From the NCBI GenBank assembly GCA_029204225.1, contig CM055099.1, forward strand, positions 47,736,542-47,800,541: a stretch of DNA of 64,000 nucleotides. Direction: 5' to 3'. Made by a program: the position numbers and the translations under genes. Positions 11,052 to 22,200 of this stretch are shown here, one piece after another. Under the pieces are notes generated by a model. It worked only from the letters and a program-made list of their open reading frames with translations, did not search any database and was not told the DNA's origin. Every line of letters starts with the position of its first letter. Positions within the stretch are counted from its first letter, which is position 1. The stretch is from Diphasiastrum complanatum (Eukaryota > Streptophyta > Lycopodiopsida > Lycopodiales > Lycopodiaceae).

Positions 11052-12540
11052 TTGGCGACTTCACTAGGGAGTGTGGTCCCCACACGGACGAACTCAGAAT
11101 GCTTCTGGTAATGAATCTCATATAGTGGACTCAACACCCTTGCTGGATAATGCTAACCACATTGATTTGGTGTGGGGTCTTCAACAACTATCCCTCCCAA
11201 AGGCCATCGATTGAGCCCTTAGGATCCATCTGCAACAGTATTGACTTGAACTGCAACATCTTGGTTGCTTCACACTTGCAATAAAAATCCACTCGTGGCC
11301 TAAATGGCAGATGCTCCCGATCCCATCAGAGTTAATAATGCCCACTTTTCATATCCATGCCTGGGAGAATATGCGAATGCACCTCTCAGTGTTATTGGTG
11401 GGGTGATATGGATGCAGGTCAATAGTATCGTGTCTAATGTCGTGCCATGTGTGTGTGTAAATGCATCATAGATCTATCAAATTTTCCAAAGAGATATCAA
11501 AACCATTCGTAACGTGGATAATTCAATATTTGAATCTTGTAATCGGATTTTTGTTTTATGATTTGATGCATATCGTGGAATAGCTACAAGATCTATGAAA
11601 TCTATAATGTACATCAAGAAATTTCAATCATGTTGATGATTATAGATCCACTCGTAATGTCATTGTGCCTCGTGACCAACAAGCTTTGTTTAGAATGAAT
11701 CTACATGAAAATCTCAAGTGTAGGGAGATCTAGCTGCAAATATTGGGGAGAAATATATCGAACCTCACAAATGGATATGGATTCGATTTGGAGTAAGCAT
11801 CATAAAACTCTTTTTTTTTTTAATTTTCCAGTGCCTTATCAATTGGGCAAAGGAGTCACTCCCCTCACCGCTGCAATGTTTTCATTCCCAAATTTTTCAT
11901 CTCTAATCTCCCATATGCTCCTATATCAATCAACAGTATGCCCGTTACAACCATGCATGATGCCCTTATGCAGCTCAGAGTATATGCAGAGTGCATGCAT
12001 ATGGATGCATCCAAACAACCTTGCAATCATTGTTTCAAACATATTGTGTCTAATGTGGTGGGGGTGCAATAGTGGTGGGTGCAAATGCTCTTGACCTTAG
12101 GATCATCATATTCCTGCAATTCAACAAGGGTTAGTGCATACAACAACAAACTCCATAAAAAAAAAAATTACATACATACATGATCGAAAAGAAATTCACC
12201 AAACCACAAGATTAGCAAAGTAGAAAAATGAACAAATGAAAATAAAACATAAAATTCCTATTTTTCCTTATCCCATGAGTAAAATCAAGGATAAGGGTGG
12301 ATTTCCATTATTGCCTAACCAACATCAATCTTGTTTCCTAGGTATTCACCTTCTATTGTTGGTCTATCATTATGTATAAAGTCGAGGGCTAAAGGGCTTA
12401 GATCTCTTGACTGATGCACATGATTTTGATATATTGGTGGATTCCATGGCAGAAATGCAAGATTTGCACGTACAACATTGAACCCCCTTCCGGCATCATA
12501 GGGTTGTGGGAGGTATGGTATTCCTTATTTCCTCTCTGAT
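11052..12540. other. Internal non-coding part of the pol-less element
   Basis: About 1.5 kb between the lower repeat and the acidic reading frames. No protein domain is recognised. Open stretches are short and show no family signature. Confidence 0.35.
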
Positions 12541-12710
12541 TTTTACTTTAGGCCCTTCGTTCTCGACATCTTCTTCAACGACCTAGCCCACCATGTCCTC
12601 TTCCCAACAGAGTATATCTTGGGTTTTTTGGGTATAGGTTTGGTACCCATCCTTGTTAGCGTGTATCGATGTATTCTTGTTCACCACATTCTTATGATCT
12701 TCGAATAGGT

Positions 12711-13349
12711 TCAGTATATTATATGACTCCTCCTGATTAATGTCATCAGGGATAGGGGGGGGGTAGTATTTTCACTACCAAAAGTCGATACATCTAGATT
12801 TAATGGAGGGTCGTCTATTGGGGTCGTCCATGTGGATTCATCTATTTCTGCCCATTCTGAAGTGTTATCGTTGCCCTTGTCTGGAGGTACAACTTGTTCA
12901 AGTTGGTCGCTAAACATTGATGGTGCTGCCTCCTCAAACTTAGTGGCCTTCCCAAGACTTACCTGCCTATCACTCTCTTGCATTCACTTTTTCCTTGGGG
13001 GGTCTGCTCATAACTCACCTCGGATTATCGTCAGTACGCTCGCCCTAGCCTCCTTGGGTATGCTTGGTTTTTCAAAATGTGTAGGGGGCTTGTTGTCACT
13101 GGTCTCAGCTCGTCTATCTTGAGGGGTGTCATCATGATGCTTAGTCCATAGGTGTATATTTCTGTCACTTTGTATTCCACGATTGACTAGCCCATAACAA
13201 TGTAGATCTGACCCATAATCCTCTTGTGTCCCATCACAATCTTCTAAATGATAAGATTCTTCTTGAGATATCTCAAGATCGATTGATATTTTGTCTACTT
13301 CATCATGTTCTAGTTCAGGTAGTTCCAATGATATAATTCCATATCTCAT
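12711..13349 (-). pseudogene. Acidic open stretches of the pol-less element
   Basis: Two minus-strand open stretches (13349-13008 and 12983-12711) encode acidic, low-complexity peptides (LELPELEHDEVDKISIDLE; WAEIDESTWTTPIDDPP). They follow the gag remnant in the direction of transcription and would correspond to sequence after gag. I recognise no domain. They may be decayed coding DNA or filler of the non-autonomous element. Confidence 0.35.
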
Positions 13350-13389
13350 ATCATAGGCATTTTCGTTTTCACGGTGTCGTTCTTGTGTA

Positions 13390-13820
13390 CTAAAAGGCCT
13401 GATATACCTCTCGAGTGTGACAATTCGGCATCACACCGTCCCTCTCAAGTGCGTAGTGTGGTTTTGATCCTGGGGGTTCTGACGTATGATGTAGGTCTCT
13501 CATGACATTCAACTCACCCATTACTATCTGTCGGTTACTATATAGGGTTGGATTTCTCATTGTTTGACATTTAGATGTAGCGACATAAGCTGCCTCAATA
13601 ATCATGGCATTAGATATCGCCTCTTCAAAAGAGGAGACTCTGGACTGGCATACTACTGATTGGGTATCCAATTGTAGGCCCTTAGAAAGAAAGTGAGCAC
13701 TAATTGAGATGATACCTCAGTTGCTAGTCCTATGTTCAACCTGCGAACGAGCTCCTTGAGTCGTCTGACATACTGATTCTCCCAGTTCTTGTTGTATTGT
13801 AGTTAGAGCGAACATTAGAC
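13390..13820 (-). pseudogene. Gypsy-type gag remnant
   Basis: On the minus strand from about 13790 the reading is YVRRLKELVRRLNIGLATE, then after a one-base shift near 13680 LQLDTQSVVCQSRVSSFEEA and NAMIIEAAYVATSK. This fits the retrotransposon gag pattern (F-x-LxxLR, FLxGL, then ...SFEEAxxxAxxxE). The N-terminal part of gag is missing because the upper LTR-like repeat starts right behind it at 13831, so PBS, leader and gag N-terminus were lost. The frame is shifted and not functional. Confidence 0.55.
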
Positions 13821-13830
13821 TATCCACATT

Positions 13831-15186
13831 AGCTCAATAGTGGGACAAGATACAAGCTAGTATAGGACCATTCTCATAGCAGGTTCAGCGTCTTCTAAAA
13901 CATAAGAAGTCACAACAGAATGGTCTGAGAGTAGCAATCAACCATTCCATCAGGGAGATAGAAGAAACAATCAATAGTGGAAGAGACAGCTACCATAAAT
14001 AGGCTCAATACATTTTTAAGAACCAAAGGTGAGCTGAAGATCATATGTTTTTGAGTAAGACTCAGGCTTAGTAGGGCTTCATGACAAAGCAAACTGCTAT
14101 TACAGATCTGAAATCAGATTGAAAACACACTATGAAGCACTATAGAGATGTAAAACAACAACTCCCTCTCTTATGAGCAAAACAGACAAATACCTTCAGC
14201 TAGCCAGTTTGAGACACCATTCTTAACCAAAAGCTTCAACTTCCATAGCAGATTCATAGTAAGATAATGAGGCTATAATGAGTCAATTGACACTATTCAG
14301 CCTGGGAAAATATAGCATACAGAATAAAAACTCATCCTTCTCATGCAGCACGTCCTCCTCCTTTTATGGAGTTGAGGCCCACCTCCCCTTTCAAATTGCC
14401 ATTTTGCCTTTTCTTCCATCCTTTCACAGCTTTGCATAAGGCATTAAGTGTGATTGATCTTTAAGCCCATGTGGCTAAAAAAAAACCTCATGCTTAATTG
14501 TATTTGGCTAGGATCTTTGTGTATCAAATCTCCCAATCATAAATGCTCCTCTTCTTTCTTTTGTATTGATTGCTTGGCTCCTTTTGCACAAGAGTTGGCC
14601 TCTTAAATGGTGCTAGTTATTTTCCAACCCTTTCTTCCCCTTGATTGTTGCTCAACTTATTGAGTTAGGCCCCCTTTGGCATTAATTGTTGATTTGGCCT
14701 TTTCACCATGTGGCTATTAGAATGCTTCATGGCTATTTCCTTTAAACCTTAGCCACTTGGTCATGTGGTCTAAAACCATCCTTCCTTTCCCTTGATATTG
14801 GCCCTTGGTTGTTGTCACACTTTGTGGACCCTTTTTGCTTGCTTTTGGATTTTTTGTCTCGTCATTCTGCAATTGTGGTGAATGAGCCCTCTCTTCCCAC
14901 TAAGTAGCAACCTGAAACACAATACTTCGGTTTTATATTAGTAAAAAGTCTCAGTACATTTGGAAATTTGCACGACGTTACCGGCTATTACAATTCGCAT
15001 AAGCGGGCCAATTCTAAGGCCTCAAAATTCTTTTTAGCCACATTTTGGGTGGGCTGGGACCCCTAATTGTAGGCAACTTTGTGCTGATTTTACAATTAAT
15101 ATCCGGGTTTCACATGCCGGTTTTACAAAGTTGTGAAAATTGCTTTGCAAATAGCCCAATTTTTCATGCAAAAATATCGGCTAACA
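13831..15186 (-). repeat. 1.36 kb LTR-like repeat, upper copy
   Basis: Partner of 9710-11051. On the minus strand it starts TGTTAGCCGATATTTTTG at 15186. About 240 nt in, it has ACTAATATAAAAC (a plausible TATA box, near 14938), with a CAGG motif about 25 nt later. The same start, GGGGTCCCAG block and TATA arrangement are found, diverged, in the split LTR at 18768-18894 / 37808 onward. Confidence 0.75.
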
Positions 15187-15530
15187 GTCGGCCTGTTGGA
15201 TCTCCATGCCTATTCTCTGCTAATCTAGACCCATTCATTAAGTTGTTGTGAATATTTGAACGGTCGCATACTCTACAGAAATACAAAGGACTTAATGACA
15301 GTGTTACCCTATAATTCGGCCACCTCTTCTTTGTTGGCCACCTTCTCTTCTTTGGCTATCATCGATTGTTTGGCCATACCCGATTGGTCGGTCATCCTAG
15401 ACCATCTTGGTAGATTCTCTTATTCGGCCTATCTCGAACAATCGGCCGCAATCTAACTATCGGCGAATCAACAAGTACACACGTCACGACCGGACAAAAT
15501 CAAATATTTTCCAATGGCAACTACCAATAG
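15187..15530. other. Short unassigned stretch, rich in TCGGCC/TTGGCC words
   Basis: No gene. 15300-15460 is rich in irregular TTGGCC, TCGGCC and GGTCGG words, giving it a quasi-repetitive look. It probably belongs to the left part of the copia LTR that ends at 16113, but the left boundary cannot be fixed. Confidence 0.3.
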
Positions 15531-16113
15531 CATGTAGTGCCTTAACCTGATTGTAAACTATAGATTAACCATTCTTTTAATTAGTTAGTCATGTGTATAT
15601 AGCCAACAACTTATCAGTTGCTCCGTTAGCTGAATTCACTATTTGCTGGAGAACACAATTGTCTTGTTCTTTCTCTCTGTTACTATAGAGTATTGTCTCA
15701 GAAAGAATGCCCCTCCATCTACATTCAGACTATATTTTCTACACGACTAATTTGTCAATGTTCCAGCAATTTAAGTTGTGTATGCTGAATGCTTATTTCT
15801 TTTCATTGTTAGATAGATTCACACTCACAAATAAACTTACTCGTAGATTAAAAATGCTCTCAAGTGACTGATAGCACTGCTCGATCTGTCATTCTAATAA
15901 ACGTACCCAAGTCACTTCTGCAAAGCTAAATCTAATAAACAAGATAATTTGTGCATGGCTATGGAATCAAGTGTTTAGATCCAACAACTTTGAAACTGTA
16001 ATCAAGTAAGCCAAATCCCAATATGTCATAATCTGATAGACATAGTTGCATGTACTGAGGATTCTCCATCTCGCCTCTCTCTATCGCAACAAGAATAGCA
16101 CCAAATCCCAACA
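15531..16113 (+). repeat. 5' LTR of plus-strand copia (left edge approximate)
   Basis: The right end is exact: CCAACA (to 16113) abuts TGGTATCAGAGC (16114-16125), the tRNA-Met primer-binding site. A TATATAG near 15596 and an initiator-like region fit an LTR promoter. The left edge cannot be placed because the matching 3' LTR is not in the window. Confidence 0.55.
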
Positions 16114-16125
16114 TGGTATCAGAGC
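16114..16125 (+). promoter_or_regulatory. Primer-binding site (tRNA-Met type)
   Basis: TGGTATCAGAGC directly after the LTR end at 16113; complementary to the 3' end of plant initiator tRNA-Met and used to prime minus-strand DNA synthesis. Confidence 0.8.
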
Positions 16126-16260
16126 ATTATACCATGATTTCAGTACGTATTTAGAATTGACATTATCAGAACGACCATTTTGATATAGTGTAGACATTTG
16201 CTTTAATTGTTTCTAGACATATTAATCTACTATCTATATTACACTCATTCCAAAATTCCA

Positions 16261-18767
16261 AATGGATTCGCAATCACAACATGCTCTAATGATAGACAAA
16301 CTCGATGGTTCGAACTAACATTTATGGAAATTCAAGATGAAGGTAATTCTGATGGCCAAGGATCTTTGGAAAATAGTCGCTGGAACCGAGCTACTTCAGT
16401 GTCGATGAGCAAGCCATTTCCAAATGGAAGCTCAGGGATGGTAAGGCTTTCGCCTTGATCACCCTTAACATCTCCAACACACAAATTGGTCATATCAGAA
16501 AAGCCCAATCTTTGAAAGAAGCTTGGGATATATTAGACATTATACAAAGTGAGAGATGTCACTTCAAAGTTGCATCTGAGAATAAAGTTCTTCTCACTCA
16601 GAATGTCAGATATTGATTCTATTCATAATCACAGAAATCAATTTAAGACTCTACTAGAGCAGATGGTGGCAATAGGTTCAGTAGTCGAAGACTCTGACGC
16701 TGTTATGACCTTATTGTCCAGTTTGCCATCCTCTTATGAAAACTAGGTGATGATGGTATCCACACACTCAGATATAACACTGTCCAAAGTCTTAATCATG
16801 TTGCTATAGGAGAACACAAGGAGGAATGGAGCATCCTTGTCCTCCATCAACAACTCACAGGCATTATTCTCGAAGAAGAACACCAGGAAGCAACAAAAGA
16901 AGGAAGTTGTCCCACAAACCAAAATCAATCAGAAGTAGACATAGAATACCCAAAATCAACCACCTGCTTAGAACAAGAAAAAGCTATTCTTCAGATACTG
17001 CAAGAAGATGAATCACAAAATCCAAGACTATCGAATCTTGAAGTTCAACAACGACAAGAAGAAGTAGTCGGACCAGCAAGCCCGTGCAGCCAACACAAGG
17101 CAGAAGAACCAAGATTCAGAAGATGATGAGCAGGAAGTCTTCATGGTGAGCCATCACCATGTCGAACAATCAGAAGAATGGTGGAGCAACACAACACATG
17201 ACAAGCCATCAAGAATGGTTCATCGATTATTCGGCCTATAGCACCAAGAGATTCGTTCACCTTGGGACAACAGCTCCCACAGAATTGAAGGTGAAGGTAC
17301 TGTTAGAATGAATTTTTAGAATGGAGTGTCAAAACTTGTACCAAATATATTGTATGTCCAGAACTTGACGACAAATCTACTGTCAGTTAGTCGAATCACA
17401 GATCTATGACATAGGGTAGAGTTTCAGACAAACTCATGTCAAATTCTTGATAAAAGGAGGAGAGTTCTTGCACTCGGAAAGAGACAAGGATATATCTATA
17501 GGGTTAGTCATTGCAATATTGTGACTGATCGTGCTTTAAGAAGTTTAGCATCTATCAATAAAGAATTGATTTGGTATTACAGACTTGCTCACGTTAATCA
17601 TATATTGATAGGTAACATGTCGAAGCGTTCTTCAGTCCTTGATCTATACTATCGAAGTTTCGACCCTCTTGTCTGCCCAAGTTGTGGCATAGGAAAGTAG
17701 ACAAGATGGCCATTTACGTCAAATCAAGAACACATCTTGAAAGATCTGCTAGACATTGTGCATACAGATATATGTGGCCCAATGCAAACACCATCACTGC
17801 TTGGTGTCAAGTTCTTTATTACATTCATAGATGACTAATCCAAAAGAACTGTTGTATATTTCCTGAAGTACAAATCTGAAGCCTTCCAGTTCTTCAAGAA
17901 ATACAAAGAAAATGTTGAGTTGCAGACAAGCAAGAAGATCAAAGCTCTCAAGAGCGACAATGGCGGCGAATACATATCAAATGATTTCAAGGATTATTGT
18001 TCAACCACTGGCATAGAGCAATAGTTTGTTGCTTCCTATTCTCCACAGTCGAATGGACTGGTCGAAAGGAATAGGACCTTAGTCGAATCTGCCAAATGCA
18101 TGATCACTCATGCTTCATTGCCCAAATCATTCTGGCAACATGTTGTTTCAACAACAACCTACGTACAGAATCGATGTATAACTAAAGGCCTCCCTGACAG
18201 CAAAACTCCTTATTAAGTTTGGACAGGATTCAATCCTTCAATAAGACATTCGAGAGTATTCGGATGCACAGCATATGCTCATAGGACAATAGAAAGAAAC
18301 TTGATGAGCACTCATTTAAAACTGTTTCTATTGGCTATTGTAATTCTGATGGAATGTATAAACTGTATAATATAGACACCTGCAAAGTTTTTACTAACAG
18401 GGATGTGACTTTCATAGAAGATTAGTTCATTGATTTGAAGGGCAAAGACCATATGCAGTCTACAATTTCTGTCCAACAATTGAGTCTTCTCGGAAGACAC
18501 TTTCCATTTTTTCCTATAGTCACCCAATACAGTCAGATCCAGAAGAAGAAGTAGAAGTAGAAGCTGCAGCTCAGGAGCAGCCGACTCAGCCAACACAAGG
18601 TCGAATTTCTCAGCCAAAGACTTCAACCAGGAGATCAACGAGAATTCAACTCAGCCTATCCGATACACTGATGAGTACGCCCACTGTTCCATTCAGGAGA
18701 CAACCACAGTTGAGGAAGCTTTGTCATAGACCGATTCAGATCTCTAGAAAGAAGCAATGGACAAAGA
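16261..18767 (+). pseudogene. Copia gag-pol, decayed and truncated in RT
   Basis: Begins MDSQSQHALMIDKLDGSN, then a stop and LWKFKMKVILMAKDLW: copia gag. A degenerate zinc knuckle lies near 16985 (RYCKKMNHKIQDY; outer cysteines lost) and a degenerate protease near 17220 (WFIDYSAYSTKRF for WFIDSGASxH). Integrase follows: DIVHTDICGPM (17750), TFIDD then a stop (17830), LKSDNGGEYISND (17950), SPQSNGLVERNRTL (18040), then the linker FGCTAYAH (18260). Several in-frame TAG/TAA codons occur (17698, 17837, 18022, 18214). The frame ends in the RT N-terminus (KEAMDK) where an LTR starting TGTTAGCC begins at 18768. RT, RNase H and the 3' LTR are not seen further right. Confidence 0.85.
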
Positions 18768-18894
18768 TGTTAGCCAATTTTTTAGCACGCAAAATCGAGC
18801 TAATTTTCAAAGTTTTATGCAATATCTTGTATGATTTCTAAGAAAAGTTGATCAAATTAGTGTGTGACCCCGTCACAGATTTGGCCAGTATATC
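18768..18894 (+). repeat. Left part of an LTR split by the gypsy insertion
   Basis: Starts TGTTAGCCAATTTTTTAGC inside the RT codons of the copia on its left. It is related to the LTR start at 15186 (minus strand: TGTTAGCCGATATTTTTGC). Broken at 18894 by the gypsy element; the continuation is at 37808. Confidence 0.6.
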
Positions 18895-19215
18895 TGTTAC
18901 GGCCATATTCCGTTAAGGACATGGAATAGTCCTAATATGGTAGACCGGCCCTCCAGTGTTCGAGATTATTGGTCACGCCTAGATTTTATTCCACGTCGAG
19001 GCTTGTTGGTGACTAATGACCTTGAGAGGACCCAAACACTCGAATGGAGACATATGGAGACATATGGAGTAGTGCATGTACATGTGACTTTTATAGGCAG
19101 GAGGTATGCATGAAGAGCTGTGATTTATTTATGGGGGGGGGGGGGGTTCTGCTCCATAGTCTCTCTTGTGTTTTCCTATCCTCATCTTAGGGGTTTTTCC
19201 CTAGTGGTTTTTACA
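18895..19215 (+). repeat. Gypsy 5' LTR, internally deleted, with poly-G tract
   Basis: 321 bp against 490 bp for the 3' partner. After TGATTTATTTAT the 5' copy has 14 Gs (19133-19146) and then resumes at TTCTGCTCCATAGTC. The 3' copy has about 180 bp of ordinary sequence at that point. This copy also carries a tandem 10-bp duplication (AGACATATGG) near 19050. Confidence 0.8.
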
Positions 19216-19228
19216 TTGGTATCAGAGC
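19216..19228 (+). promoter_or_regulatory. Primer-binding site of the gypsy element
   Basis: TTGGTATCAGAGC immediately after the 5' LTR; tRNA-Met type. Confidence 0.8.
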
Positions 19229-20435
19229 ACGGCTAAGATGCGCTCTTGGATGGGATGGAAACAAGCTCTACACCAAATTGGAAGGTGGAAGCACTTGGAT
19301 CTACGTCCTGGTTGGAGTGCCGATTTCTCAAGAGAATCTTGGAGTGGAGTCACTAATTCCGGTTTGATGCATGCTTGTCAAATATGGTGGTAGAGTGCGC
19401 TTCTACATGTTTGATTTCGTAAAGATGCTATGAATTAGTATAGACTTCATTGTCAAATTCTTGGAACCTTGAGAATGCTTTCATTTGATGTAAAATAATC
19501 TGCTTTGGTAGACTTATTTGCTTGTTGTGTTGCCTAAATATGTTGTTAGAGGAGTTGAATAACTCACATGAGTCCTTAATGTTTACACAATTTAGTTTCA
19601 GGTTAAGTTGTGGGACGTTTGTTGATAAATTGGCGTGGGATCAATTTATTCGGAATAAATAGACTTACTACAGCTGGGAGCTTGAACTTAATTGATTGCA
19701 TGTTGAGGATTTGTAATTTTAGAACTAATCCTCTGGAAATTTAAAAACATGCAAAGCTGCAAAAAGAGATTGGATATTGTTGATTGAATGCTCTCTAATT
19801 TTTGGCAGAAAAAGGCAAGACAATAGAAGTTGGAGGACCCTGATTGGTGGAATTAATTATTCCCTGTTGAAACAATTATGATTGTTTGGAATAGTTGATT
19901 GCATGTGCTTTTGAGTTTCCATAAGAAACATTTCCCTACAATATGTAGCTACATATGTGCTTGGGAATGGAACTTATGTGAAATGGTAACCCTGTCATCT
20001 AAAAATTTGGACAGTGGTTGAAGAGAGCCCTGCTGTGCATCGTTGGTGTCCACGAGTTAGAGGATTTATGGCCATTTAGAACCATTGTTTTGCTCCCTAC
20101 GGTTGAATCCACTTTAGTGTTGGTTTGTCTGGAAAGCATAGTCAATCTGAAACGTGTTGTAGACAGCTGTTTCCCTCCTTGTTTTTCAGATACTAAACAA
20201 GGATCTGTCTGGAGTGATCTTGACTATAGGCGACTGGGAGTAGATAGTTGTTGGCCGATTGAGGAGTGGAGAGCTCGCTGAGGATCTGGAGAATTAGTTT
20301 CTAAGAGCGCTGATACCTCCTCAAGATCATGTAAGGGTTATGACAGATGGGTGTAAGTTGTGTAAACCTTTCTTTTGCAGCGACTGCAGCAATAGAGTTG
20401 ATTGAATTGCTTGATCCAGCCTCCTGTCCTACAGG

Positions 20436-20495
<60 letters not shown>

Positions 20496-22040
20496 GGAGG
20501 TCGTAGTTGAGAAGCCTTCTGGCAGCTGTGGTGGCCAAAAAACCTTTTAGGGTTTGGAAGAGTGGGGGGCCTTAACTAACATGCATGAATTTTTTTTCTC
20601 TTTCTTTTCCCTTTTTCCCAAAAGTGAAGAGGATGCATGGTGAGTGTAGGGCCTAACCCTTTTTTGGTGCTTGCATGTCTCTCAGTGAGTGTCATTGGGT
20701 ATTGCATGCTCGTTGCATTGATGTCATAGTTTTAGCAAATGGGATTGGGGCATTTGACTGAATGCATGGCTATTTGTAATGGTTTTATAGCTACATAGCC
20801 CAGTTTTTTCAAAAGCATTTGCAAAAATTTTGATGTATTCAAAGCTTTGGTCGATTCAGGATGGAGTTTTTTGTGAATCTACCTAAATCGACAATTGAGA
20901 ATTGAATTACCTATTCTCTTGACCTTAATCGGGAGAATCTTTGGAGAATAATTTTATTATCCTGACTGCTATGTCTATGTGATTGGATCCATGGATTTAG
21001 GATTAGCAATAAAATACCGTTATTCATGGTAATTTTCTCGAGGCAAGTGCCCAATAAGTGGAAATTAGATTTCCTGGTACTAGCTAACGATTTAACTCTG
21101 GAGTAAGATTACTCCCAGTAAGGTAAGTTAAATGGTTTTTTTTTCGATTCTTCCTTTTGGACTCGGTGGTGCACCGATAGGCTTATCTTAAAGGATTTTG
21201 ATATTTAAGATAGGGCAAGCTAAAGTTTTTGAGATACTTGAGTGAATAAATGGAATAAAGGTCATAATATTTGGTGGTAGCTCTATATTCGATAAATAAA
21301 CAAGTGTATTGATTATAGTAAAAGAGTACCCAGATCCAAATTTTATGGATTTTCCATTAGGTTCAGGCAACTTTAATGAAGTAATACTTAATCGGTGTAG
21401 TCAAAAGAGTAGCAACCTAGCATTTACTTGTGTCAAAGGAGTTTCCGGGGTCTTCTCTAATGAAATTTTTCTGGTGACGGAAAAAAAAAATTCTAAGAGA
21501 GGAAGAAAATGAGACACTTGAGCAGGTAAATGTGATAATGCTGTGTAATGTGGATTGATAAATAATCCCTGTAAGGAAATTGGATAGCACCAGTATATAT
21601 AATTCATAAGTTGAATTTATTTGAATATCTGTAGGACCATGAGTTAACCCTATTTGTTACTGGAAATTGTGACATGGAATGAGAATGACACTTGGTTCAC
21701 ATTTGTACTGTAAAGAGTCTTATTCCTAAGAGTTGGTACTCTCTGATGGTAGTATCAACCAACTAGAATTGATAGTATCAACCAAATGGATTGTTTATGT
21801 GACGGTAAAGCCATGTGCAGATTCTTGTTAAATCACAATTTTGTTATTTGATTATTGGGATCCATTAGGAAATATGGGGGTACTCCAGTACTTGGTGGAA
21901 TAGATATGTGCATATCTGGTATTGGAAATCCAGATAGAGTTTTTAGATCTCTGGATTATCGGATAATGCGGTTACAGATCTTCTTGAAGGAATTGAATTC
22001 GTTGTACCATTTTGGATATAGATGTTGGATATCTATTGGT
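19229..22040 (+). other. Decayed leader and gag-protease region of the gypsy element
   Basis: By position this should hold leader, gag and protease, but no motif survives that I can recognise. It includes a (TC)27 microsatellite at 20439-20492. An 87-codon open stretch at 20018-20281 has no family signature and is probably fortuitous. Confidence 0.45.
20439..20492. repeat. (TC)27 microsatellite
   Basis: Uninterrupted TC dinucleotide run of 54 bp within the gypsy internal region. It creates artificial Leu-Ser and Arg-Glu open frames that should not be called genes. Confidence 0.95.
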
Positions 22041-22044
22041 ATAT

Positions 22045-22200
22045 ACTTCAATGTTTTGAATTCTTAATGGCTCCTTTTGGTTTTTGATTAATACACTTGG
22101 GTTATTTCAACTATATATGAACGAGGTTTCTCGTCCATACCGGGATCAATGCCTAGTGGTATTCTTAGATGATATTGTCATCTACAAGGGAAAAACTTAA
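22045..22200 (+). pseudogene. Gypsy RT remnant
   Basis: Reads FEFLMAPFG near 22055, then after frame breaks MNEVSRPYRDQC and VVFLDDIVIYKG at 22115-22190. FEFLxxPFGLxNAPxxF...MNxVFxxYxDxxVVVFLDDIxIYS is the gypsy RT core. The FLDD catalytic box is intact but stops surround it. This fixes both the superfamily and the plus orientation of the outer element. Confidence 0.8.

Larger units (their letters stand above)
9710..15186 (-). mobile_element. Pol-less LTR element with gag remnant
   Basis: Two long direct repeats (9710-11051 and 13831-15186) flank 2.8 kb. In minus orientation each starts TGTTAGCCGATA (TATTAGCC in the lower copy) and ends ATTGAGCA at the lower copy, giving TG...CA termini. The interior holds a gypsy-type gag remnant and acidic open stretches but no protease, RT, RNase H or integrase. 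No clear target duplication was found (ACCTC on the left against GTCGG on the right), so one end may have been altered or the pair may have recombined. I read it as a non-autonomous or internally deleted gypsy derivative. Confidence 0.6.

Noticed and set aside
11705-12094. 129-codon open frame on plus
   Set aside because: Low similarity to any protein I know, and antisense to the element it sits in; likely fortuitous.
20018-20281. 87-codon open frame on plus
   Set aside because: No family signature, and it lies inside the decayed gypsy internal region next to a microsatellite; probably chance.
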